Source: Bacteroidales bacterium (GTDB lineage: Bacteria > Bacteroidota > Bacteroidia > Bacteroidales > WCHB1-69). Taken from it: a stretch of 50,776 bases of DNA. This document shows, piece after piece, positions 6,263 to 17,800 of this stretch. The DNA is taken from contig JAEETJ010000018.1 in NCBI GenBank assembly GCA_016290295.1, positions 1 to 50,776 on the forward strand. The letters run 5' to 3'. A program made the position numbers and the translations under genes. Below the pieces are notes generated by a model. It ran no database searches and had not been told where the DNA came from. It saw only the letters and a list, made by a program, of their open reading frames with translations. The number at the start of each line of letters is the position of its first letter. Position 1 is the first letter of the stretch.

Positions 6263-8656
6263 TTATTTTTTGATACGCATACCGTAGAAGGAACGGTAAA
6301 CGAAAATCAAACCAATCACAAAGAATACCAGACCGATAATCGGTGAGTAGTCAGTTGAGGTGGCGGACAGCTTCATGGCGATAGCGATTTCCACTGCTAA
6401 CATACCGAACAGGGTGGAGAACTTGATGATGGGGTTCAAAGCCACAGATGAGGTGTCTTTGTAAGGATCGCCTACAGTGTCACCGATAACGGTAGCGGCG
6501 TGCAGGTCGGTGTTCTTTTCTTTCAGGTCAACCTCAACCACCTTCTTGGCGTTATCCCAAGCGCCACCGGCATTGGCCATGTACATAGCCTGGAACAGAC
6601 CGAATACAGCGATAGAAATCAGGTAAGCCACGAAGAAGTTAGGATCGAAGAAAGCGAAAGCCAAGGTGAGGCAGAAGATAACGGCGAATATGTTCCACAT
6701 ACCCTGCTGAGCGTATTTGGTACAGATTTTCACAACAGTTTTGGAGTCTTCAATATCAGCTTCGGTCTTATCAAGATTCATATTCTTCTTGATGAATTCC
6801 ACAGCACGGTAAGCACCTGTGGTAACAGCCTGCATAGAAGCACCGCTGAACCAATAGATAACAGCACCACCGGTGATGAAACCTAAGATAACAGCGGGAT
6901 CGGTGAGGTTCAACTGCATCATACCGTTGTTCTTCAATAACATGATGATAGCGAAAATCATGGTGGTGGCACCTACCACAGCCGTACCAATCAGCACGGG
7001 TTTAGCGGTAGCCTTGAAAGTGTTACCAGCACCATCATTAGCTTCCAGATAGTATTTGCCCATTTCGAAATCGGGAGTGAAACCGTAGTCCTTTTCAATT
7101 TCTGAAGAGATATTCGGAATCTGCTCGATTTGTGACAATTCGAACACAGACTGGGCGTTGTCGGTTACCGGTCCATAGCTGTCCACAGCGATGGTTACAG
7201 GACCCATGCCCAAGAAACCGAAGGCTACCAAACCGAAGGCGAAAATTGAGGAATATTCGCCGAAGATATCCAAACCGTGAGAAGCGACAGCCACACCACC
7301 CAACATCAGAGCGGCCATTACTAAACCTTTCCAGAAGGCGCTGAAGTTACCGGCCACCATACCTGACAGGATGGTCAGGGAAGCACCACCTTCGCGAGAA
7401 GCGGTCACCACTTCCTGCACGTGACGGCTGTTGGAGCTGGTGAAAGCCTTGGTGAATTCGGGAATGATAGCGGCAGCCAAGGTACCGAAGCTGATGATAG
7501 CAGCCAGACGCCACCATAAGTCAGCACCGTAAGTGTCTGAAACAGAGTTGTTATTCAGCAACAGATAGCTGATGCAGAAGGTCACGATGATAGAAATGAT
7601 AGAAGTAATCCAAACCAAAGAGGTCAGCGGAGTCTCAAAATTGAAATTCTTGGAGTTTTTATATTTGGCAGCTGAAATAGCGTGGTTGATACCGTAGGAC
7701 AAAACAGAGGTGAACACCATGAGGATACGCATAGCGAAAATCCAAGCGATCAAGAGAGCCTGAGTGTCAACATTGTTGCCTAATACCAAGATGATGAAAG
7801 AAATCAGAGCTACACCGGTCACACCGTAGGTTTCGAAACCGTCGGCGGTGGGACCTACGCTGTCGCCGGCATTGTCACCGGTACAGTCAGCAATCACACC
7901 AGGGTTACGCGGGTCGTCTTCGCCAATCTTGAAGATCACCTTCATCAGGTCGGAACCGATGTCAGCGATTTTGGTGAAGATACCACCGGCGATACGCAAA
8001 GCACTAGCGCCCAATGACTCACCAATAGCAAAGCCGATTAAGCAAGCGCCGGCACTTTCGGAGGGCACGAAGAGCAGGATGATGAGCATCATCACCAACT
8101 CGATGGTGATCAGCAACAAACCAACGCTCATACCGGACTGCAGGGGAATAGAAACCACATCCCAGGGTTTGCCTCTCAGGGAAGCGAAGGAAGTACGGCT
8201 GTTGGCATAGGTGTTGATACGGATACCGAACCAAGCCACTGCGTATGAACCCAGGATACCCAGCACGGTCCACAAGAGGATCAGCAGTACCTGAGGAGCG
8301 GTTTTGCCGCTCAGCACGCCGAAGTAAAAAATGATGATGGCGCCGATGATGGCAAAAAGGATGAGCAGGAACTTGCCTTGTTGCAGCAAGTAAGTCTTGC
8401 AGGTGGTGTAGATGGTGTTGGCCACATTGCTCATGGCTTTGTGAACGGGAAATTTCTGGATTCTCATGGCCTGGAAGAGACCGAAGAGCAAGCCCAGAAT
8501 AACGATGATGGAGCCCCAGAGCAGCAGTGCTTTGGCACTCAGCGCACCGTTAAAAAAGGTGACATCACCGAAATTAGGCAGTGTCAAATCCGCTTCACTC
8601 GCAAACATAAAGGCGGGAAGCAGCAGCAACATTAAAGAGGTTAGGATTTTTTTCAT
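6263..8656 (-). CDS. hppA: Membrane-bound ion-pumping inorganic pyrophosphatase
   Basis: A 797-residue polytopic membrane protein, typical for prokaryotic M-PPases, which hydrolyse PPi and pump H+ and/or Na+. Residues 1-20 resemble a signal sequence before the first long loop. The PPi/Mg2+ site is evident in EDDPRNPGVIADCTGDNAGD, then GPTADGFETYG, and in the C-terminal motif NAGGAWDNAKK with VIGDTVGDPYKDTS. The GNFSAFWKG segment has Ala where K+-independent enzymes have Lys, pointing to the K+-dependent class. Dual Na+/H+-pumping enzymes are known from Bacteroides relatives, so that mode is likely here but not proven. The canonical DVGADLVGKVE is replaced by DIGSDLMKVIF. First gene of the operon with the beta-barrel protein and waaA; the promoter is at 8742-8749. 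Confidence 0.95.
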   Translation of the reverse strand: MKKILTSLMLLLLPAFMFASEADLTLPNFGDVTFFNGALSAKALLLWGSIIVILGLLFGLFQAMRIQKFPVHKAMSNVANTIYTTCKTYLLQQGKFLLILFAIIGAIIIFYFGVLSGKTAPQVLLILLWTVLGILGSYAVAWFGIRINTYANSRTSFASLRGKPWDVVSIPLQSGMSVGLLLITIELVMMLIILLFVPSESAGACLIGFAIGESLGASALRIAGGIFTKIADIGSDLMKVIFKIGEDDPRNPGVIADCTGDNAGDSVGPTADGFETYGVTGVALISFIILVLGNNVDTQALLIAWIFAMRILMVFTSVLSYGINHAISAAKYKNSKNFNFETPLTSLVWITSIISIIVTFCISYLLLNNNSVSDTYGADLWWRLAAIISFGTLAAAIIPEFTKAFTSSNSRHVQEVVTASREGGASLTILSGMVAGNFSAFWKGLVMAALMLGGVAVASHGLDIFGEYSSIFAFGLVAFGFLGMGPVTIAVDSYGPVTDNAQSVFELSQIEQIPNISSEIEKDYGFTPDFEMGKYYLEANDGAGNTFKATAKPVLIGTAVVGATTMIFAIIMLLKNNGMMQLNLTDPAVILGFITGGAVIYWFSGASMQAVTTGAYRAVEFIKKNMNLDKTEADIEDSKTVVKICTKYAQQGMWNIFAVIFCLTLAFAFFDPNFFVAYLISIAVFGLFQAMYMANAGGAWDNAKKVVEVDLKEKNTDLHAATVIGDTVGDPYKDTSSVALNPIIKFSTLFGMLAVEIAIAMKLSATSTDYSPIIGLVFFVIGLIFVYRSFYGMRIKK

Positions 8657-8741
8657 AGTTTATAATATTGATTAATACATAATTATAAGCATAGAACAAA
8701 TTCATCAGGGCATTTTACACGAAAATGCTCAAATGAATTTG

Positions 8742-8749
8742 CAAAGTTA
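8742..8749 (-). promoter_or_regulatory. TAnnTTTG -7 element for the hppA operon
   Basis: Reads TAACTTTG then CA on the minus strand, with a possible TTG -33 element about 22 bases upstream (8772-8774). The leader to the hppA ATG is about 80 bases. Confidence 0.6.
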
Positions 8750-8838
8750 AAGTTTTTTTTTGATAATGAAACAAAAAATGATAAAAATTAATTCACCAAA
8801 AAACTGATATCTAATCAATATCTAATCAATCTTTTTCG

Positions 8839-8846
8839 TAATTTTG
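8839..8846 (+). promoter_or_regulatory. TAnnTTTG -7 element for the giant T9SS surface protein
   Basis: Reads TAATTTTG then CATC. The predicted start of transcription (about 8852) lies downstream of the in-frame ATG at 8844 and excludes it as the start. Two ATATCTAATCAAT direct repeats (8805-8830) lie just upstream and may be part of a binding site. Confidence 0.6.
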
Positions 8847-8885
8847 CATCTTACAGAAATGAAAAAAAATTTAAAAAACATAATC

Positions 8886-11800
8886 ATGAGAAAATTTACT
8901 TTGTTTCTATTTGTTTTGGCCGCAATGTTCATTTTGCCGGCCGGGTTGCGCGCACAGTCATGTTCCGCCCCCACCAACCTCACCGTCTCAAACATCACCG
9001 ACCACACTGCCGATTTGACCTGGGTAGAGCCGAGCGGCGTCACCTGGCGTGACGTTCAATACAGTCTCCATTCTGATTTTCATATGCGCTACAACGATTA
9101 TCCCTCAGGACCATCCGTCCAGTTGACTGGCCTCACCGCGGGCAAAATCTATTATGTGCGCGTCAAATATGAGTGCCCCGGCACTTGGTATGAAAGTTCT
9201 TGGAGCGACGTGGTAAGTTTCACCACCACGGGAGGCTGTCCTACTCCCACCAACCTCACCGCCAACGTCGGCCTCACCGACGCCGTTATAAGTTGGAGCC
9301 AGCCCGGTGGCGCCGACGACTGGGAGGTTGAATTCTCCTCTAACCCGGACTTTAATATGGCAGTCATTGAGACTACCGCCGACACCTCCCTTGAATTTTC
9401 CGGACTTACCCCCAATACCACCTACTACGTGAAAGTTCGCGCAAACTGCGGTGCCACCGGTGAGAGTTACTGGAGCAACGAAGTGAGCCTCACTACGGCG
9501 GACGGCACCAACGAGACATTCGTGGAAATCGGCCATAACCAATTTATGGAAGTTCTGCCGACACAGGCACAAATGAATTATTCCCTGTCAGAGCAAATCT
9601 ATACGCCCGCCGAAATCGGGCGGTCGGGCACAATCCGCAGCATTGGGTTCTTCAACACCGATGGTACGATGACTCGCAACATCGACCTTTATCTGGCACA
9701 CACTAACAAAAATGCTTTCAGCAGCGATATGGATTGGACAACTGTGACCGCCGCCGACCGCGTGTTCAGCGGCAATGTGACCTTCGCTGGACTCAACTGG
9801 ACCATTATCGAGTTTGACACCCCATTCGACTACAACGGCAGCGACAATCTTATGGTTATGATGGAAGATAATACCGGTGGTTCCGAGCCAAGCTCCCACT
9901 ATTTCTTATCTTACGATGGCCCGAACCAAGCTCTTTTGACCTATAGTTCTGCGAATTTTAATCCTCCCCCCTATTTTTCCGGCAATTTGATGAGTGCGAA
10001 GAACTATCTCCTGTTGGGATTTGCCTTGATGCAGTGTCAGTCTCCTCACAACTTCAACATTTCCTGCAACAATCTCCAGCGCGAAGCCACTCTGACTTGG
10101 GACTGCAACGCCACGGACTTCATTGTCGAGTACAAGCTGACCACCGATGCCACGTGGCAGAGTCTCACCACCACAAGCAACTCGGTCACGCTCAGCAATC
10201 TGGCCGTGGGCGACTACAATGTCCGCGTGAAGGGCATCTGCGACCCCGGCGTTTCCGAGAGCAACTGGGGGACCACCGCATTCACCATCATCAACATCCA
10301 ATCCACCGCCAACTGGTACACGCGCGTATTTTCGAGCGCCGTCCATTCTGAATGGTCAAACAAATACGTCACATTCTCGATGCAGGACCTTGACTCGGGC
10401 GCGACAGCTTCATCGAACTTGCCATACACCATCCCGGCCATCACTTACGCCGACGGGTACGTGTGGTCCGCCAACTATAATTATAATCAGCAACATCACG
10501 ACCTGTTCCGGGCACCGATAAACGACACCACCCGGACCATTGGGGCTTTCGAAACCGTAAAGAGTGCATTCGAAGACAACTTTGTTGAATGTATGTCGTA
10601 CAATCCCATCGATGGCAGAATCTACTACGTTATGAGCGGACATATAGTCAAGAGCTTCCATCCCTCCTCACCGGACGTGAAGACGGTGGTTTGCGACGTC
10701 GACAACCTTAGCATCGTCAGCATCGCCTTCAACAACCAGGGAGAAGCGTTCATCATTGGAGAATATGGCAGTCGGAAACTCTACCGCTTGAATCTGACGG
10801 ACGCTTCATACACCTCCGTGGGGAGTATTTCAACCGGGGCCTATCTGGCTTTTGACCTGACCACCGGCGAGCTGTTCTGCTCGTCTCAGAATTCCAACGG
10901 TGGATATCAGATGTGGCTGGTGGATCCCGTCACCGCTGATATGCAAAGCATTGGTTTTCTCGGTAGAGACACCAACATTGTTTGCAAAGGATTGTTTATG
11001 ATCCCCAACACCAGCGCCACTTTGGTGAATGTCGGTTCTTGCTCGAGCACTCAAAGTTTCATACCCAGCGCCAGCCAATTCGACTACACCATCTCAGAAC
11101 AGATCTACACGGCAACGGAAATCGGCGATGCCGGCATCATCAACAGCATCTCATTCTTCAACACCGGTTCCGCGGTGACCCGCAACCTCGACATTTACCT
11201 CGTCCACACCAACAAAACGGAATTCTATGGCGACGACTGGGTGCCGGTCACTGCCACCGATCTCGTGTTCAGCGGCAATGTCACGCTGCAAACGAATGTC
11301 TGGTCGGAGATCACCCTCGACGTCCCATTCTCCTACAACGGCACTGACAACCTTGTGGTGCTTACGGACGACAACACCGGAACCCGCCTCAACAACTTGC
11401 TATGCAGCTCATTTGTAGGTTTGAGTCCTGGCAACAAATCTATGTACTCTTGCGGCTACTCCGAAAATTACAATCCTCTGACACTGTCCAACTACCCGGG
11501 CTTCACCACGCCCGCCGCCAATTGTCTTCAACTGAGGATGACTCCGACTTGTCAGAAACCCTACAACCTCACCGTCACCTACGACAACCAGCACAACACC
11601 ATCCTGACTTGGGAATGCAACGCCACGAACTTCAATGTCGAATACAAGAAGACCAATGAAACGATGTGGCACAGCCTCACCACCACGACCCATTCAGTCA
11701 CGCTCAGCGGTATGGATATGGGCGATTACGAAGCACGTGTGCGGGCCGTCTGCACGCCCGGTGTTTCCGAAAGCGACTGGAGAAGCATCACATTCCCCAT

Positions 11801-14800
11801 CCTCAACATCCAATCCACCTCCAAATGGTACACGTATGTGACTTCCAGTTTCGATCATTATGATTGGTCAGACAAATGCGTCGCCTTCTCTATGCAGGAC
11901 ATCACCATAGGAACACCAGTTTCCGCCGCCCAGACGTTTTCACAACCTTCCATCACCTACGCCGACGGATACGTGTGGGCCACCAGTTACGACCCAAGTC
12001 ATCACTATTGTCTGCTCCGGGCACCGATGGATAACGACACCCGCATCATTGGGGCTTTCGACACCGTAAGAAGTGTTTTTGAAACCGACTTTATGGAGGG
12101 TCTGTCATACAACCCGGCAGACGGTAAAATCTACTATGTCTCAAACAACCATACAGTCAAAAGTTTCCATCCCTCCTCTCCCGACAATGTCTCAACGGTT
12201 TGCACAGTCTCCCCCAGCATCTATGTCCGCGACCTCGCCTTCAACAGCCGGGGTGAGGCGTACGCCTACGATGAATTAAGCGGCTCACTCTACCGCCTGA
12301 ATATGACCGACGCTTCCCTCACCTTCGTGGGAAATCTGACACAGGCTGTCTTCCTCTCATTCGACGACACAACCGACGAGTTGTTCTGCTCGCGCTTTAT
12401 AGGCAACGGCTACACGATGGGGTTGGTAGATACCGCCACTGCCGCCGTACAGGATATTGGCTATCTTGGCGATGACGACTATATTGTTGCTCTCGGGTTA
12501 TTTATGGTCAGCGGCACTGCCAACATAGTGGGTCTCGGCTCCTGCAGCACAGGGAGCAAAAACTTGCCGAGCAACACCTATAACGACTACGGCCTGTCAC
12601 AGCAGATCTATACGGCAGCGGAAATCAGCCGTGCCGGTTCCATCTCCAGCATCTCCCTCTACAACAGCGGCGACACCCAAAACCGCAACTATGACATATA
12701 TCTTGTCCATACCAACAAAACGAGCTTCAGCAGTACCAATGATTGGGTTCCCGTCACCGCTGCCGACTTGGTGTTCAGCGGCAATGTTGAGATGAAGACC
12801 GACGAATGGACATCTATAGACCTGGATGTGCCTTTCGCCTACAACGGCACTGACAATCTACTGCTTGTAATGGATGACAACACAGGCTCCTGGATCAGCA
12901 GTATGAGTTGTTATTCCTTTACGACCACAAATATGCAAGCCTTGTACATCAATAACGACAACTCCAATTTTGACCCGACAGCTCCTGGCTCATATAATGG
13001 TTCCCTAGCGAGTGAGAAAAACTGCATCCAATTGAACTTCACCACGATATGCCCGAAGCCCAAAGATCTCGCAGTTTCCAACATCAACCATAATGAAGTC
13101 ACCCTGACGTGGAGTAGTAGTGCCACGGACTTCAATGTGGAGTACAAGAAGACTACCGACACGCAATGGCAGCAGACCAGCACCACGGGCAACACCATCA
13201 CGCTCAGCGGTCTGGATTACACGAGCTACCAAGCCAGAGTGAAGGCCGTATGCGATACCAATCTCCAAAGCGATTGGGTTGAGACCTCCTTCATCCTCTT
13301 CGACCTCCAATCCACCGCCAACTGGTACAGCTTCGTCATCTCATCCACGGCCCACTCCAACTGGACGGACAGATACGTCAGTTTCCCTATGCAGAATATC
13401 AGCTCCGCAAACACCGCTTCGGAACTGATCAACAACTATTTTACATCCAATGCATACGCCAACGGATATGTGTGGTACACCAACTATAACTATAACCAAG
13501 GCACGATTGACCTTGGCCGTGCGCCTCTGGACAATGTCAACAAGACCATCGGATATTTCGAGACCGTAAAGGAGAATTTTGACACGACTGACGTTTTCAG
13601 TATGGCATACAATCCCATTGACGACAAATTGTACTATGTGGGCGGCGACTACAAGCTCAAGAGCTTCGATCCCGCCAATCCGAGTACGATTACGGCAATC
13701 GGCACATACGCCCAAGATTTCAAGAGCATTTCCATCAACAGACTTGGGGAGGCTTACTGTGTTGCCCAAGATGACAGCCTCTACAGGATGAATCTGGCCA
13801 ATGCCTCCGTCACCACCGTGGGATATTTCCCAGATGTTGAAGTATTGGCTTTTGACATGGAAACCGACGAACTCTTCTGCATATCCCTTTCTAACAACGG
13901 CCACATAATCTGCTCCGTGGACCCCGCTACCGCAGCCAAACAGGAGTTGACCTATGTGGGTGGAGACCCTGACATTATCCTCAGACATCTATTTATGGCC
14001 AGCAGTTCGGCACAAGTCTGCTATGCGCCGACTAACCTTGACTTCTCTTCCATCGCTATGAACGACGCCACGCTCACCTGGGACACCAACGCCAATGCCA
14101 GCGGCTGGGTCGTGGAATACGCCACCCTCCCCGACTTCTCCAATGCCACGGCCGTGACGACCACGACAAATAGTTGTCTTCTTACCGGGCTTGTCGGCGG
14201 AACTACCTACCACGTTCGGGTAAAAGCCAACTGCGGTGCTGGCAGCGAAAGTTACTGGACCGTCCGCAGTTTCTCCACTACTTTATGCGAAAGCTCAGAT
14301 CAATGCAAAATCAGCTATAGTCTGGCGGACAGCTACGGTGATGGTTGGAACGGCTGCGCCATCAACGTGGTGGATGTCACTACCGGCTTTGTCTTTGGCA
14401 CGTTGACCATAAACAATGGGGACAGCCTTTCGGGCACCCTGTCCATATGCGACGGCCGCGACATCCGCTTCGAGTGGGTGCAAGGCTCCTATGCCAACGA
14501 GACATCATACACGGTTTATGATGCAGAGGGGAACATTATCTTCAACGGCAGCGGCGCCATGAGTGCTCCACTCCCTTATACCGTAATCTGCCCGGTGTTG
14601 CCAGAACTAATTTCCATCGGCACCTGCACTTCTGGAAACGATCAACTGCCGAGCGACGCCTACTACAATTACGGCCTGTCGCAGCAGATCTATACGGCAG
14701 CGGAAATCGGCCGTCCCGGTTCCATCTCCAGTGTTTCCTTCTACAACAGCGGAGACGCTAAAACTCGCAGTTATGACTTATACCTCGTCCATACCAACAA

Positions 14801-17800
14801 AACGAGCTTCAGCAATGACCACGATTGGGTTCCTGTCAACACTGCCGATTTGGTGTTCAGCGGCAATATCGAGATGAAGACCGACGAATGGACATCTATA
14901 GACCTGGATGTGCCTTTCTCTTACAACGGCACTGACAATCTACTGCTTGTGATGGATGACAACACTGGTTCCTGGAGCAGTAGTATGAGCTGCAACACTT
15001 TCACCTCTACGGATCCGCAAGCCCTGTACATCAACGATGATGATCCCAATTTTGACCCGACAACTCCTGGATCATATTATGGTTCACTACTGAATGAGAA
15101 AAACTGCATCCAATTGAACTTCGGCACAGTTTGTCCGAAGCCCAAGAATCTCACTGCCTCCACCAACCATAATGAAGTCACTCTGGCATGGACTGGCAGT
15201 GCTACGGATTTCAATGTAGAGTATAAGAAGACTACCGACACGCTATGGCAGCAAACCAGCACCACGGGTAACAGCATCACGCTCAGTGGTCTGGATTACA
15301 CGAGCTATCAGGCCAGAGTGCAGGCCGTATGTGATACCAGTGGTCACCAAAGCGATTGGGCCGAGACCTCTTTCATCCTCTTCAACCTCCAATCCACCGC
15401 CAACTGGTACAGCTTTGTCATGTCATCCCCGGTCCATTACAACTGGTCGAACAGATACGTTAGTTTCTCTATGCAGAACATCACCTCCGCAGACACCGCT
15501 TCGGAGGTAATCAACGACTATTTCCCCTCCAATGCATACGCCAACGGATACGTGTGGTACACCTTCTATAACTATAACCAAGGCTCGATCGACCTTGGCC
15601 GTGCACTTCTGGACAATGTTAACAAGACCATCAGAAATTTCGAAACCGCAGTGGTGAATTTTGACACGGTTGACATTTTCAGCATGGCGTACAATCTCAG
15701 TGACAACAAAATGTACTATGTAGGCGGCGACTTCAAGCTCAAGAGCTTCGATCTTGCCAATCCGAATTCGGTTACGGTAATCGGTGCATACGCCCAAGAT
15801 ATCAAGAGCATTTCCATTAACAGACTTGGGGAGGCATACTGTGTTACTCACAATGACAGTCTATACAGGATGAATCTGACCGATGCCTCCGTTACTCTCG
15901 TGGGGTACCTTCCGGATGTTCAAGTATTGGCTTTCGACCTGGAAACCGACGAACTCTTCTGCACATCTTTTTCTAACAAAGGCCACATAATCAGCTCCAT
16001 AAATCCCTCTACCGCAGCCAAACAGGAGTTGAACTATATTGGTGGAGATTCTGACATTAACCTCACACATTTATTTATGGCCAGCGGTTCGGCACAATTC
16101 TGCTATGCACCGGCCAACCTTGAGATTACTTCCATCTCTACGCACAACGCCTCACTTAGCTGGGACACCACCGCCAATGCCAGTGGCTGGGTCGTGGAAT
16201 ACGCAACCCTCCCTGACTTCTCCAATGCCACGGCTGTAACGACAGCATCGAACAGTTGTCATCTTAGCGAACTTGTCGGCGGAACCACCTACCACGTTCG
16301 GGTAAAAGCTGACTGCGGCGCTGGCAGCGAAAGTTACTGGACTATCCGCAGTTTCACTACTGATATATGTGAAAGTTCAGATCAATGTGAAATAAGCTAT
16401 AAACTGGCGGACAGCTTTGGTGACGGTTGGAACGGCTGCGCTATCAACGTGGTGGATGTCACTACCGGCTTTGTCTTTGGCACGTTGACCATAAACAATG
16501 GGGACAGCCTTTCGGGCACCCTGTCCATATGCGACGGCCGCGACATCCGCTTCGAGTGGGTGGACGGATCCTTTGCCGACGAGACATCCTACACGGTTTA
16601 TGATGTGGAGGGGAACATTATCTTCAGCGGCAGCAACGCTATGAGCGCCCCCGTCTCTTATACAGTGAACTGCCCTGCGAACCCCAATATCACCGAAATC
16701 GGAACTTGCACTGGAGGCGGCGACTACCTCCCGGTCAACTCAAGTTCCAATTATTCTATATCCCAACAAATCTATACAGCTTCAGAAATCAACCGTACGG
16801 GTACCATTTCCGGCATATCCTTCTATAATGCAGGCACAAGCCAAATCCGCAACTACGATATGTACCTCGTACACACGAACAAGACGACCTTCAGTGACAA
16901 CGTCGACTGGGTAGCCGTAACCCCCGCCGACCTTGTGTTCAGCGGCCCCATTGAGCTGACGGCTGGCAGTTGGACCGAGTTCGCGCTCGATGTCCCGTTC
17001 AACTACAATGGCACCGAAAACCTTTTGCTCGTTATGAACGACAAGACGGGCACCAGCGCGCCCGGTATAGGATGTCACACCTTCCACACTACGGAATTGC
17101 AAGCCATATACGCCTACCGTAACGGTTCCGGTTACGACCCGATGTTCCCCAACAACATCATAGGCGACTACAATTCTGAGAAAAACTGTGTCCGTCTGAA
17201 CTTTGGCATAAACTGCGCAAAGCCCACCAACCTGACTGTATCCGAAAATGGGATGAACAAAGCCAGGATTATCTGGGACAACAACAGCAATGCCAACAGC
17301 TGGATTGTGGAATACAGTACAGCCGCTGACTTTTCCGGTTCCTTCACCACATTTGTTTCCACGAACAGTTGCCTACTCACCGGACTCACCCCCGAAACCG
17401 AATACCACGTGCGGGTGAAAGCCAACTGCGGTGCTGTCGGCGAAAGCTATTGGAACGTCATCAGCTTCACCACCAATTCCTGCCTGGTTGAAAACCAGTG
17501 CGTAATCACCTACAAGTTAGAAGACTCTTTCGGTGACGGCTGGAACGGCAATGCCATCAACGTGGTGGATGTCACCAGCAACATTGTTCTGGACACTTGG
17601 ACCATCTCCCACGGCGACTCCGCCTCCGGTTCTCTCTCCGTGTGCGACGGCCGCGAAATCAGGTTCGAATGGGTGCAAGGCTCCTTTGCCAATGAAACCT
17701 CCTACAGTGTATTTGATGCTAACGGATTACAGATTCTCAATGGAGTGGGTGCCTTCCTCACCTCTATCACGTATATGGTAAACTGTGTCAGCAGTCCCTG

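Noticed and set aside
8844-8885. Upstream start of the giant surface protein at 8844 or 8859
   Set aside because: 8844 lies inside the -7 element; 8859 would put a Lys/Asn-rich stretch before a signal peptide that is complete from 8886.
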